Below, one piece after another: positions 1-8,811 of a stretch of 64,000 nt of DNA. The notes under the pieces were generated by a model. The model had not been told where the DNA came from. It did not search any database and was given only the letters and a program-made list of their open reading frames with translations. This DNA is from Phenylobacterium glaciei (lineage in GTDB: Bacteria; Pseudomonadota; Alphaproteobacteria; Caulobacterales; Caulobacteraceae): positions 2,381,501 through 2,445,500 of the forward strand of contig NZ_JAGSGD010000001.1 of NCBI RefSeq assembly GCF_016772415.1, in the 5' to 3' direction. A program made the translations under genes and the position numbers. The stretch's first letter is position 1. The number at the start of each line of letters is the position of its first letter.

Positions 1-447
1 GATGGAGGCGATGTTGACGATGCGGGCTTTGCCCCCGTCCGCCGCGCCGTTGGCGAACATCAGCCTGGCCGCCGCCTGGGCTGAGAAGAACACCCCGCGC
101 ACATTGACGTCGAAGGTGCGGTCCCAGTCCTCGATGGAGAGGTCCAGCGCCAGCCCCTCCCCGCCGACCCCGGCGTTGTTCACCAGGATGGACACCGGTC
201 CCAGTCCCGCCTCGATCTCAGCGAAGGCCGGCGCGATGGAGGCGGCGTCGGCGACGTCCAGGCGCATGGCCATGGCCCGTCCCCCGGAGGCCGCGATCTC
301 GCCGGCCAGGGCCTCGACCATGTCGAGTCGCCGCGCGGTCAGGGCCACCGCCGCGCCCGCCCCGGCCAGCAGCTTGGCGAAGTGGGTTCCCAGGCCGCCC
401 GAAGCCCCGGTGATGATGGCCGTCTGGCCCGAAAGCGGCTTGTCCAT
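1..447 (-). CDS. SDR family oxidoreductase (3' end outside window)
   Basis: The 149 visible codons encode the N-terminal half of a classical short-chain dehydrogenase. The Rossmann cofactor motif TGASGGLG is at residues 13-20 and the structural NNAG motif at 90-93. The catalytic Ser-Tyr-Lys residues lie beyond the window edge. The ATG at 447 gives the normal SDR beginning (MDKPLSGQTAIITG). It is divergent from the popA-like gene, with about 130 bp between them. The substrate cannot be told; SDRs of this form reduce ketones or 3-oxoacyl compounds with NAD(P)H. The family is certain, the function is not. Confidence 0.9.
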   Translation of the reverse strand, partial: MDKPLSGQTAIITGASGGLGTHFAKLLAGAGAAVALTARRLDMVEALAGEIAASGGRAMAMRLDVADAASIAPAFAEIEAGLGPVSILVNNAGVGGEGLALDLSIEDWDRTFDVNVRGVFFSAQAAARLMFANGAADGGKARIVNIASI

Positions 448-576
448 CGTAATGCTCCACACCCATGACCTGCGCGTCCCTGTCGCGGTGGCGCGCCTCT
501 GTATATTCTGCCTGTGAGCCGATTCCCGCCTATAAGCGGCGAGGTCGGCTGTCTTGTTGTTTCAAGGGTTTGAGGA

Positions 577-1905
577 ATGGCTCTGGGCGTCCATGCGCGA
601 GTTCTGATCGTCGCGCGCGATGACGCCCTGGCGGGTCCCCTCGCCGAGGGCCTGGACCGGCTCGGCTGGCGCACGGTCACGGCGCGTGGCCCCTATGCCG
701 CCATCGCCGCGCTGAGCGACCTGCAGGTGGAAGCCGCCATCGTGGATCTCGCCAGCGGCGGCCACGAGGCCCTGACCCTGGCCAAGCGCCTGAAGGCCGC
801 CTGCGCGCCGCGCCGCCTGCCCGTCATCGCCATCGGCGCGCCGGGACCTGAGCTGGACGGCCTGAACTTTGACCTCACCCTGACGGCCCCGGTGCATCCG
901 GCCCAGGTGGTGCTGCGCCTGGAGACCCTGGTGCGCATGGCCATCGCCGAGGAGGAGTTCGAGCTGCGGCTGGAAACCTTCAGCGAGCGCGGCCGCCGGC
1001 TGGAAATGCCCGATCCCGATCCCAGCCCCTTCAAGGTGCTGGCCATCGGCGAGCCCGCGCCGCAGTTCCTGGCCCTATCCAACGCCCTGACCCGTTCCGG
1101 CGCCGAGGTGGTGGGCGCGTTTACGGCCTATACGGCCTTCGACTACCTGCACGAACGGCCCTTCGACGCCGTGGTGCTGTGGGCCGGCGACAATAGCCAG
1201 GAGGCGCTGTCCATCGCCGCGGGCATGCGCCGCAACACCCAGCTCTATCACACGCCGGCCCTGCTCTACATGAAGCAGGAGAGCTATGTGACCATGTCGG
1301 AGGCCTATCATCGGGGCATCTCCGACGTGGCCTCGCCCGAGACGCCGGAGACCGAGACCGCCAAGCGGGTCATCGAACTGGCGCGCTCCTATCGCCGCCA
1401 GACCGCGATCCGCAAGGCCCTGGAAAAGGCCCGGGCCTCCGGCCTGATGGACCCGGCCACCGGCCTCTTCACCCGCGATCTCTTCGCCACCCATCTGGGT
1501 CGCCTGGCCCAGGCCTCACGCCTGCGCAACCGGCCGCTGTCGGTCTGCGTGCTCAAGGTCTCCGAGAGCTTCGATGTGGGCGCCGCCCGCCACGGCGGCT
1601 GGCTGGACCGCGCCATCCCGCAGATCGGCTCGATGATCGGCCGGCTGGTGCGGGTGGAGGACACCGCCGCGCGCCTCGGCCCTGAGGTCTTCGCGCTCGC
1701 CCTGCCCGCCACGCCCCAGGCCTCGGCCCGGGCGGCCGGCGAACGCATCGCCGCCGTCATCGGCTGCACGGCCTTCGAGGCCGGCGACGGCAAGCCCCCC
1801 TTCGTGGTGGAGTTCGACATCGGCGTCGCCGAGGTCAGCCTGGCCGCCGGGGTCGGCAAGGCGCTGGAGGAAGCGGCGGCACGGGCCGTGGAGAAGGCGG
1901 GGTAG
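577..1905 (+). CDS. popA: PopA-like c-di-GMP effector (REC-REC-degenerate GGDEF)
   Basis: The 442-residue protein has two receiver-like domains (about 7-120 and 149-270) and a C-terminal GGDEF-type domain from about 290. Asp57 is the likely phosphoacceptor of the first receiver; the second has Trp where Asp is expected. The catalytic loop reads GPEVF (368-372) instead of GG(D/E)EF, so cyclase activity is unlikely. The inhibitory-site motif RxxD is kept as RVED (359-362). That combination defines Caulobacter PopA, which binds c-di-GMP and helps deliver CtrA to ClpXP at the cell pole. AAGGG lies about 8 bases before the ATG. The alternative is a degenerate PleD paralogue of another role. Confidence 0.75.
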   Translation: MALGVHARVLIVARDDALAGPLAEGLDRLGWRTVTARGPYAAIAALSDLQVEAAIVDLASGGHEALTLAKRLKAACAPRRLPVIAIGAPGPELDGLNFDLTLTAPVHPAQVVLRLETLVRMAIAEEEFELRLETFSERGRRLEMPDPDPSPFKVLAIGEPAPQFLALSNALTRSGAEVVGAFTAYTAFDYLHERPFDAVVLWAGDNSQEALSIAAGMRRNTQLYHTPALLYMKQESYVTMSEAYHRGISDVASPETPETETAKRVIELARSYRRQTAIRKALEKARASGLMDPATGLFTRDLFATHLGRLAQASRLRNRPLSVCVLKVSESFDVGAARHGGWLDRAIPQIGSMIGRLVRVEDTAARLGPEVFALALPATPQASARAAGERIAAVIGCTAFEAGDGKPPFVVEFDIGVAEVSLAAGVGKALEEAAARAVEKAG

Positions 1906-1911
1906 TCCTAG

Positions 1912-2074
1912 TCCTTCTCCCCTTGCGGGAGAAGGTGGCCGGTCGGAGACCGGTCGGATGAGGGGTCGCACTGACCTCTCCGCTCAACTTCCAACCGCCC
2001 TAACCCGATAAGTCTATCGACCCCTCATCCGACCCTGCTTCGCAGGGCCACCTTCTCCCGCAAGGGGAGAAGGA
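1912..2074. repeat. Long imperfect inverted repeat between popA and mfd
   Basis: Arms at 1912-1968 and 2019-2074 are complementary (CTCCCCTTGCGGGAGAAGG pairing with its reverse complement, then GGTCGGATGAGGGGTCG pairing with CGACCCCTCATCCGACC). About 50 bases separate them. It fills the gap between the convergent popA-like and mfd genes, so it can act as a bidirectional terminator. It has the form of a dispersed intergenic palindrome. Confidence 0.8.
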
Positions 2075-2077
2075 GAC

Positions 2078-5000
2078 CTAAGCCGCGACCGCCGCCCCGG
2101 CCAGCTTGGCCAGTTCGCTCAGCACGCGCTCGGCGGCGTTGAGCCGCTGTTCCGGGGTTTCCCACTCGCCGCGGACCACGACCTTGTTGTCGGGGCGGAC
2201 CTTCCAGGCGACCTGGTTCTTGGTCACGAACTGCATGAGGCCCATGGGATTGGGGAAGTCGTCGCCGCGGAAGGTGACCACGGCGCCCTTCGGCCCCACG
2301 TCGATCTTGGCGACATTGGCCTCGCGGCACAGGCCCTTGATGGCCACGACCTTGAGCAGCTGGCCGGCTTCCGGCGGCAGGGGACCGAATCGGTCGATCA
2401 TCTCAGCGGCCAGGGCCTCGCGGTCGCCGGACTTCTCAGCGTCGGACAGGCGGCGATAGAGCGACAGGCGCACGTGCAGGTCGGGGACATAGTCCTCGGG
2501 GATCAGCACGGCGGCGCCGGTGTTGATCTGCGGCGACCAGCCCCGGTCGGTGGCGCCCTCGCCCTTGCCGGCCAGTTCCTTCAGGTCGTTGACCGCGTCC
2601 TCCAGCATCTGCTGGTACAGCTCGACCCCGATCTCGCGGATGTGGCCCGACTGTTCCTCGCCCAGCAGGTTGCCGCCGCCGCGCTGGTCCAGGTCGTGGC
2701 TGGCCAGTTGGAAGCCGGCGCCCAGGCTGTCGAGGGATTGCAGCACCTTCAGGCGGCGCTCGGCCGAGATGGTGATCTGCTTTTCCGGCGGCGTGGTCAT
2801 GTAGGCATAGGCGCGCGCCTTGGCCCGGCCGACCCGGCCGCGCAGCTGGTAGAGCTGGGCCAGGCCGAACATGTCGGCGCGGTGGATAATCAGGGTGTTG
2901 GCCGTCGGAATATCCAGGCCGCTCTCCACGATCGTGGTGGACAGCAGCACGTCGTACTGGCCCTCGTAGAAGGCGCTCATCACGTCTTCCAGCTGGGTCG
3001 GCGCCATCTGGCCGTGGCCGACCACATAGCGGACCTCCGGCACCTGCTCGCGCAGGAAGCGCTCCAGCTCGGTCAGGTCGGAGATGCGCGGCACCACGTA
3101 ATAGGCCTGGCCGCCACGGTACTTCTCCCGCAGCAGAGCCTCGCGGATGACGATGGAGTCGAAGGGCGTGACGTAGGTGCGCACCGCCAAGCGGTCCACC
3201 GGCGGGGTGGCGATGATCGACATCTCCCGTATGCCCGACAGCGACATCTGCAGGGTGCGCGGGATCGGCGTGGCTGTCAGGGTCAGCATGTGCACGTCGG
3301 CGCGAAGCTCCTTGAGCTTCTCCTTGTGCTTGACCCCGAAGTGCTGCTCCTCGTCGACGATCACCAGGCCGAGGTTCTTGAAACCCACCTGCTTGGACAG
3401 CACCGCATGGGTGCCGACGATGATCTCGACCTCGCCGTTCTTCAGCGCCTCGCGGGTCTCGGCGGCCTCCTTGGGGGGCACCAGGCGCGATAGGCGGGTG
3501 ACCTTGATGGGCCAGCCCTGGAAGCGTTCGGTGAAGGTCTTGTAGTGCTGACGCGCCAGCAGGGTGGTGGGGGCGACGATGGCCACTTGCTGGCCGCTCA
3601 TGGCCACCACGAAGGCCGCGCGCAGGGCGACCTCGGTCTTGCCGAAGCCCACGTCGCCGCAGATCAGCCGGTCCATCGGCTTGCCGGCCGAGAGGTCTTC
3701 CAGGATGTCGTGGATGGCCGACAGCTGGTCCTCGGTTTCCTCGTAGGGGAAGCGGGCGCAGAACTCGTCGAACACCCCGTGCGGCGGATCGACGGGATCG
3801 GTGTGGCGAGTGGCGCGGGCCGCGGCGATCTGGATCAGGCCGATGGCCATGTCGCGCAGGCGTTCCTTGGCCTTGGCCTTGCGCGCCTGCCAAGCCGCCC
3901 CGCCCAGGCGGTCCAGCTGGACGCCGTCGCCCTCCGAGCCATAACGGGTCAGCAGGTCGATGTTCTCGACAGGCAGGTAGAGCTTGGCCTCGGCGCCGTA
4001 CTGCAGTTCCAGGCAGTCGTGGGGCGCGCCCTGGACCTCGAGGGTTTTCAGGCCCTCATAGCGGCCGATGCCGTGGTCGATGTGGACCACCAGGTCGCCG
4101 GGACTCAGGGACGAGGCCTCGGCCAGGAAGTTGGACGCCCGGCGCTTGCGGCGCGGCCGGGCGAGGCGGTCGCCAAGGATGTCGGTCTCGGAGATGACCG
4201 CGAGCGTGTCGGTCTCGAAGCCGCTTTCCAGCGGCAGAACGACCCGCTGGGGGAGCTTGGGGTTGGCGGCCTTGGCGGCGTCCCAATAGGGCGCCTGGGT
4301 GACATGGGTCAGGCCGTGGTCGGCCAGCATGACGCCGAGCCGCTCTGACGAGCCCTCTGACCAGGAGGCGAACAGCACGCGTTTTCCCGCCGCGGCCAGG
4401 TTGCGGGCGTGATCGGCGGTGGCCTGGAACAGGTTGACCGAGTCCTGCTGGCGCTCGGCGACGAAGGTGCGGCCCTGGCGAGCGCCCATGTCCACCACCA
4501 GTTCGCCCTCGGCCTCCTGGAAGGCGGAGAACTGGCGGGTGGCGCGCTCGGCCAAGCGGGCGCGCCATTCCTCGGCGGTGAGGTAGAGGGCGTCCGGCGC
4601 CAGCGGGTGGTAGTGAACCTTGCGGTCGGCCTGGGCCCGCGCATCGTAGGCGTCGGCGATCATGGCCAGGCGCTCGTCGCGGGCCTGGCCGGCCAGGTGA
4701 TCGACGCCGATCAGGGCCGAGTCCGGCAGGTAGTCGAACAGGGTCGCCATGTCCGGGTAGAACAGCGGCAGCCAGTGCTCCATGCCCGCCCGTCGGCCGC
4801 CGCCGCTGACCGTCTCATAGAGCGGGTCTCCGCCCGGGGCGCCGAAGGCCTCGACGTAGCCGCGGCGGAAGCGGGAGATGGAGTCCTTGTCCAGCAGGGC
4901 CTCGCTCACCGGATGGAGACTGATCTCCTTGAGCTGGCGGGTGGAGCGCTGGGTGTCGGGGTCGAAGCCGCGGATGGATTCAAGGGTGTCGCCGAACAGG

Positions 5001-5584
5001 TCCAGGCGCACCGGCTCGTCGGCGTTGGGCGGGAAAACGTCGATGACGCCGCCCCGGATGGCGAACTCACCGCGCTCCGAGACGGTGGAGGCCCGCGCAT
5101 AGCCGTTGACGGCGAAGTAGCGCTCCAGGTCGGCGATCTCGACCACATTGCCGGTGCGGGCCGAATAGGCGGCGGCCTGGACCACGGCCTTGGGCGGCAC
5201 CCGCTGCATCAGGGCCGGGGTCGTCGTGACCAGCAGGGAGGGCTTCTTGGCGTCCAGCCCCTCGGCCAGGCGCGCGAGCGTGGTCATCCGCTGGGCGGCG
5301 ACGCCGGGCGACGGGCCGGTGCGGTCATAGGGCAGGCAGTCCCAGGACGGGAACTGCAGGACCTCGATGCCCTGGGCGAAGAACTTGAAGGCGTCGATGA
5401 AGGCCGAGAGCCGCGAGCCGTCGCGGGCCACGAACACCGACAGGCCGCCACGGGCGCGCACGATATCGGCCATCACCAGGGCGTCGAAGCCCTCGGGGGC
5501 GCCGATCAGGTCGAGGCGGCCGGGGTCGGTAGCGATGCGACGGTGATCCGCCGCGCTGGGCGCGCGCGAACCGTCAGCCGCCAT
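2078..5584 (-). CDS. mfd: Transcription-repair coupling factor Mfd
   Basis: This large DNA translocase displaces RNA polymerase stalled at lesions and recruits UvrA for nucleotide excision repair. The N-terminal third is the UvrB-like module. The central part is the CarD-like RNA polymerase interaction domain, followed by a RecG-like helicase: Walker A GDVGFGKTE near residue 643, DEEQHFG near 745, then TATPIPRTL. The C-terminal TRCF domain follows. Length is 1168 residues, normal for the family. I chose the ATG at 5584, which overlaps the end of sdhE by 11 bases; an in-frame ATG at 5605 is an alternative. The sdhE-mfd overlap suggests co-transcription. Confidence 0.97.
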   Translation of the reverse strand: MAADGSRAPSAADHRRIATDPGRLDLIGAPEGFDALVMADIVRARGGLSVFVARDGSRLSAFIDAFKFFAQGIEVLQFPSWDCLPYDRTGPSPGVAAQRMTTLARLAEGLDAKKPSLLVTTTPALMQRVPPKAVVQAAAYSARTGNVVEIADLERYFAVNGYARASTVSERGEFAIRGGVIDVFPPNADEPVRLDLFGDTLESIRGFDPDTQRSTRQLKEISLHPVSEALLDKDSISRFRRGYVEAFGAPGGDPLYETVSGGGRRAGMEHWLPLFYPDMATLFDYLPDSALIGVDHLAGQARDERLAMIADAYDARAQADRKVHYHPLAPDALYLTAEEWRARLAERATRQFSAFQEAEGELVVDMGARQGRTFVAERQQDSVNLFQATADHARNLAAAGKRVLFASWSEGSSERLGVMLADHGLTHVTQAPYWDAAKAANPKLPQRVVLPLESGFETDTLAVISETDILGDRLARPRRKRRASNFLAEASSLSPGDLVVHIDHGIGRYEGLKTLEVQGAPHDCLELQYGAEAKLYLPVENIDLLTRYGSEGDGVQLDRLGGAAWQARKAKAKERLRDMAIGLIQIAAARATRHTDPVDPPHGVFDEFCARFPYEETEDQLSAIHDILEDLSAGKPMDRLICGDVGFGKTEVALRAAFVVAMSGQQVAIVAPTTLLARQHYKTFTERFQGWPIKVTRLSRLVPPKEAAETREALKNGEVEIIVGTHAVLSKQVGFKNLGLVIVDEEQHFGVKHKEKLKELRADVHMLTLTATPIPRTLQMSLSGIREMSIIATPPVDRLAVRTYVTPFDSIVIREALLREKYRGGQAYYVVPRISDLTELERFLREQVPEVRYVVGHGQMAPTQLEDVMSAFYEGQYDVLLSTTIVESGLDIPTANTLIIHRADMFGLAQLYQLRGRVGRAKARAYAYMTTPPEKQITISAERRLKVLQSLDSLGAGFQLASHDLDQRGGGNLLGEEQSGHIREIGVELYQQMLEDAVNDLKELAGKGEGATDRGWSPQINTGAAVLIPEDYVPDLHVRLSLYRRLSDAEKSGDREALAAEMIDRFGPLPPEAGQLLKVVAIKGLCREANVAKIDVGPKGAVVTFRGDDFPNPMGLMQFVTKNQVAWKVRPDNKVVVRGEWETPEQRLNAAERVLSELAKLAGAAVAA

Positions 5585-5864
5585 GTTTGTCGCCCCGGAT
5601 ATCATAGACCTTGAACCGGAACGCCTTGATCTGGTTCAGCAAGGTCCCGTCGAATTCCGGCGGAACGTCCGCCCGCTCCATGATCCATTCGTAGAGATCG
5701 TGGTCGGGTTGCTCCAGCAGCACCTCGAACAGGTCGAGCTCCTGCGGCGTCAGATCCTGGGCATGGCTGTCCGCGAACGGCCCCAGAATGAGGTCCGCTT
5801 CCCGAAAGCCCCTGTGCCACGCACGGAACTTCAGTTTTCGCAGGCGGGTATCATCAATCGACAT
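5574..5864 (-). CDS. sdhE: FAD assembly factor SdhE (succinate dehydrogenase flavinylation)
   Basis: A 96-residue cytoplasmic protein of the SdhE/YgfY (Sdh5) family, which helps attach FAD covalently to the succinate dehydrogenase flavoprotein. The family signature is visible: the RAWHRGFREADLILGPF segment (about 14-30) followed by acidic helices and the YEWIMERADVP stretch (about 58-68). The length is typical. It is the upstream partner of mfd and its stop overlaps the preferred mfd start. sdhE, mfd and recG commonly cluster in alphaproteobacteria. Confidence 0.95.
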   Translation of the reverse strand: MSIDDTRLRKLKFRAWHRGFREADLILGPFADSHAQDLTPQELDLFEVLLEQPDHDLYEWIMERADVPPEFDGTLLNQIKAFRFKVYDIRGDKHGG

Positions 5865-5915
5865 TTGAATGGGCCGATATAGGGCGGCCCGTCCGCCGAC
5901 GCCAGCCTCTACCCG

Positions 5916-6542
5916 TCAGTCGCCGCCGAACCAGTTGAAGGACAGGTTCTTGAAGGGTTTGCCGCCGATGGAGAGACCGGTGCGCAGCACGGTCTCGGTT
6001 TCGCCGCCAGGTCCGCCGGCGCGGGCGCGCTTGAGGGCGGCCGTGTCGATGGTTCCATCAAACTGGACCTGGCCCAGCGTGACGTCGGTTCCGGTGAACT
6101 GGACGTTCCCGCCGCCGATCTTGTAGCTGGTGGGCAGGACCCGGATCGTCCGGGTGTAGTTGGGCGCGCCGAGTTCGGTCTCGCCCTTCTGGCTGGTGAC
6201 GTCGACGAAGTCGAAGGTGATAGGTCCCCAGGGACCGCTCTGTTCGCCAGCCTCCCACTTGTTGAAGTCGTCCTCTTGGCCGAAGGTGACATTCTCCAGA
6301 CGATAGTTGCCGATCTTCACCTCCGTGTTCGGGATGTAATAGCCGAACAAATCCTCACCCTTCACATGGCTGAAACCGATGACGACCGGGGCCGCGGCGG
6401 GCGCCGGGGCCTTGGCCGCGGGCTCGACCGGCGGGACGAAGCCTCCCGGCCCAGGGGTGACGGTCTGGCCATCCTTCCCCGATGGCTGGTTGCAGCCGGC
6501 CAGCAAGGCGGCCAGGGCGACGGCGGTCCAAAGGTTACGCAT
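5916..6542 (-). CDS. Uncharacterised lipoprotein
   Basis: The protein of about 208 residues begins with a lipoprotein signal peptide ending LLAGC, so Cys17 would be lipidated. A Gly/Pro/Ala-rich linker follows, then a domain of about 170 residues rich in short beta-strand-like segments. I do not recognise the family. The ATG at 6542 is favoured by a strong GGGGGAG ribosome site. It lies between sdhE (same strand, 51 bp gap) and the divergent recG. A periplasmic or membrane-attached location is inferred from the signal only. Confidence 0.85.
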   Translation of the reverse strand: MRNLWTAVALAALLAGCNQPSGKDGQTVTPGPGGFVPPVEPAAKAPAPAAAPVVIGFSHVKGEDLFGYYIPNTEVKIGNYRLENVTFGQEDDFNKWEAGEQSGPWGPITFDFVDVTSQKGETELGAPNYTRTIRVLPTSYKIGGGNVQFTGTDVTLGQVQFDGTIDTAALKRARAGGPGGETETVLRTGLSIGGKPFKNLSFNWFGGD

Positions 6543-6618
6543 CGAAACTCCCCCAAAAGGTCGGTGGGAGATCATCATGGGCGGCGGCGAGCGTCCAGCT
6601 TCACGCTATGATCGCGGC

Positions 6619-8694
6619 ATGCGGCCCGAGATTCTGTTTCCCCTCTATGCCCCGGTGACCACCCTGAAGGGCGTGGGCGCGCGGGTGGCGCCCCTGCTGG
6701 AGAAGCTGGCCGGTCCCATCGTGCGCGACGTGCTGTTCCTGGCGCCGCATTCCCTGGTGCGGCGCCGTCCCGCCACGGTGAACACCGCCATCGAGGGCGA
6801 GGTGCAGACCTTCACCGTCGAGATCGATGAGCATCAGAAGCCCCGCAGCCCGCAACAGCCGTGGAAGATCCGCACCTTCGACGGCTCGGGCTTCCTGACC
6901 CTGGTCTATTTCGGCAGCTTCGGCCACGCCGTCGCCGAGAAGAACCCGGTGGGCGCCAAGCGGATCGTCTCGGGCAAGGTCGAGCGGTTCGGCTCGGAAT
7001 GGCAGATCAGCCACCCCGACTATCTGGTGGCGCCCGACAAGGCCGACGAGATTCCCGAGGTGGAGACCGTCTATCCGGCCACCGCCGGCCTGCCCGCCCG
7101 CACCGTGCGCAAACTCGCCCTACAGGCCCTGACCCAGGCCGCCGACCTGCCGGAATGGCAGGATCCCGCCTGGCTGGCCAAGGGGGGCTTTCCGACGTGG
7201 AAGGAAGCGCTCGAACGGCTGCACGCCCCGGTCAACGAGGCTGACCTGCTGCCGATCGCGCCCCACATCCGCCGCCTGGCCTACGACGAACTGCTGGCCC
7301 ACCAGCTGGCCATGGCCCAGCGCAAGGCTGACCGCCGCGCCGAACCGGCCGACAAGATCGCGCCGGGCCCCAAGGCCGCCGCCATTGTCGCTGACCTGCC
7401 CTTCAAGCTGACCGGCGCCCAGGACCGCGCCCTGGCCGATGTGCGCCACGACTTCGCGCAGGGCGAGCGGATGAGCCGGTTGCTGCAGGGGGATGTGGGC
7501 TCAGGCAAGACCGTCGTCGCCATGCTGGCCATCGCCGATGTCGCCGCCGCCGGGGCCCAGAGCGCTCTGATGGCGCCCACCGAGATCCTGGCCCGCCAAC
7601 ACTACGAGACCCTGGCCGCCCCCCTCGCCGCCCACGGGATCACGACGGTGCTGCTGACCGGCCGCGACAAGGGCGCGGCGCGGGCCGAAAAGCTGCGGGC
7701 CCTCGCCAGCGGCGCGGCGCAGGTGGCCATCGGCACCCACGCGCTCTTCCAGAACGAGGTCCATTTCCAGAGCCTGCAACTGGCCGTGGTCGACGAGCAG
7801 CACCGGTTCGGCGTGGCCCAGCGCCAGCTGCTGCAGGCCAAGGGGCGCTCAGTCCACCTGCTGGCCATGTCGGCGACGCCGATCCCCCGCACCCTGGAGC
7901 TCACCGTCTACGGCGACCTCGACGTCAGCCGCATCGACGAGAAGCCGCCCGGCCGAACGCCCGTCGCCACCCGCGCCGCGCCCATGACCCGGGTCGACGA
8001 GGTGGAGGCCCGCCTGCGAGAGGCCGTGGCCGGCGGGGCCCAGGCCTTCTGGATCTGCCCGCTGGTGTCGGAATCCGAACTGGTGGACCTGAAGGCCGCC
8101 GAGCAGCGGGCCATCGAACTGCGCGCGACGATCGGCGATGGCGTCGGCCTTGTGCATGGCAAGATGACCGGTCCGGAGAAAGACGCCGTGATGGCCGACT
8201 TCGCCGACAACAGGATCAAGGTCCTGGTGGCCACAACGGTGGTGGAGGTGGGGGTCAACGTGCCCAACGCCACCATCATGGTGATCGAGCAGGCCGAGCG
8301 CTTCGGCCTGGCCCAACTGCACCAGCTGCGGGGTCGGGTCGGCCGGGGCCGGCGGGAAAGCTCGTGTGTGCTGCTCTATGACCCGCCGCTGTCGGAGACC
8401 GCCCAGAAGCGGCTGGATATCCTGCGGCGCACCGATGACGGCTTCCAGATCGCCGAGACCGACCTCGAGCTGCGCGGCGGCGGTGACGCGCTGGGCCTGC
8501 GTCAGAGTGGGTTCCCGGACTACGTCTTCGCCGACCCCTTCGCCCATAGGGATTTGATCGCCGCGGCCGGCGACGACGCCCGCCTGATCATCGGCCGCGA
8601 CCCGGAGCTGACCAGCGAACGCGGCAAGGCCCTGCGGGTGCTGCAGGAACTGTTCGACTGGCGCGCCAGCTCGCCGTTGAAGGATGCTGGCTGA
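6619..8694 (+). CDS. recG: ATP-dependent DNA helicase RecG
   Basis: RecG regresses stalled replication forks and migrates branched DNA. The 691-residue protein has an N-terminal wedge/OB domain (with MTTLKGVG-like VTTLKGVGARVAP near residue 15), then a superfamily 2 helicase: Walker A GDVGSGKT near 291, DEQHRFG near 391, SATPIPRTLELT near 417, and the QLRGRVGRG motif VI. The ATG at 6619 gives the usual RecG N-terminus; a longer in-frame extension upstream would run through the divergent lipoprotein promoter and is rejected. An inverted repeat follows the stop. Confidence 0.97.
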   Translation: MRPEILFPLYAPVTTLKGVGARVAPLLEKLAGPIVRDVLFLAPHSLVRRRPATVNTAIEGEVQTFTVEIDEHQKPRSPQQPWKIRTFDGSGFLTLVYFGSFGHAVAEKNPVGAKRIVSGKVERFGSEWQISHPDYLVAPDKADEIPEVETVYPATAGLPARTVRKLALQALTQAADLPEWQDPAWLAKGGFPTWKEALERLHAPVNEADLLPIAPHIRRLAYDELLAHQLAMAQRKADRRAEPADKIAPGPKAAAIVADLPFKLTGAQDRALADVRHDFAQGERMSRLLQGDVGSGKTVVAMLAIADVAAAGAQSALMAPTEILARQHYETLAAPLAAHGITTVLLTGRDKGAARAEKLRALASGAAQVAIGTHALFQNEVHFQSLQLAVVDEQHRFGVAQRQLLQAKGRSVHLLAMSATPIPRTLELTVYGDLDVSRIDEKPPGRTPVATRAAPMTRVDEVEARLREAVAGGAQAFWICPLVSESELVDLKAAEQRAIELRATIGDGVGLVHGKMTGPEKDAVMADFADNRIKVLVATTVVEVGVNVPNATIMVIEQAERFGLAQLHQLRGRVGRGRRESSCVLLYDPPLSETAQKRLDILRRTDDGFQIAETDLELRGGGDALGLRQSGFPDYVFADPFAHRDLIAAAGDDARLIIGRDPELTSERGKALRVLQELFDWRASSPLKDAG

Positions 8695-8698
8695 TTTT

Positions 8699-8806
8699 CC
8701 GCTCGTCCCGGCGAAGGCCGGGATCCAGATCATAAGTCACGATCTGAGCCCGAAATCCTGACTGCATTTGCTGAATCTGGGTCCCGGCCTTCGCCGGGAT
8801 GAGCGG
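8699..8806. repeat. Dispersed palindromic repeat, copy 1
   Basis: Outer arms CCGCTC/GAGCGG and inner arms CCCGGCGAAGGCCGGGA / TCCCGGCCTTCGCCGGG enclose a variable centre. The same element recurs at 32606-32713 with the same arms and a different middle. It lies just after recG and just before the convergent DUF3089 stop, a place where it could terminate both transcripts. Confidence 0.85.
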
Positions 8807-8811
8807 GGTTG

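Noticed and set aside
1912..2074. CRISPR-like array
   Set aside because: Only one inverted pair is present; there are no direct repeats with regular spacers and no cas genes.
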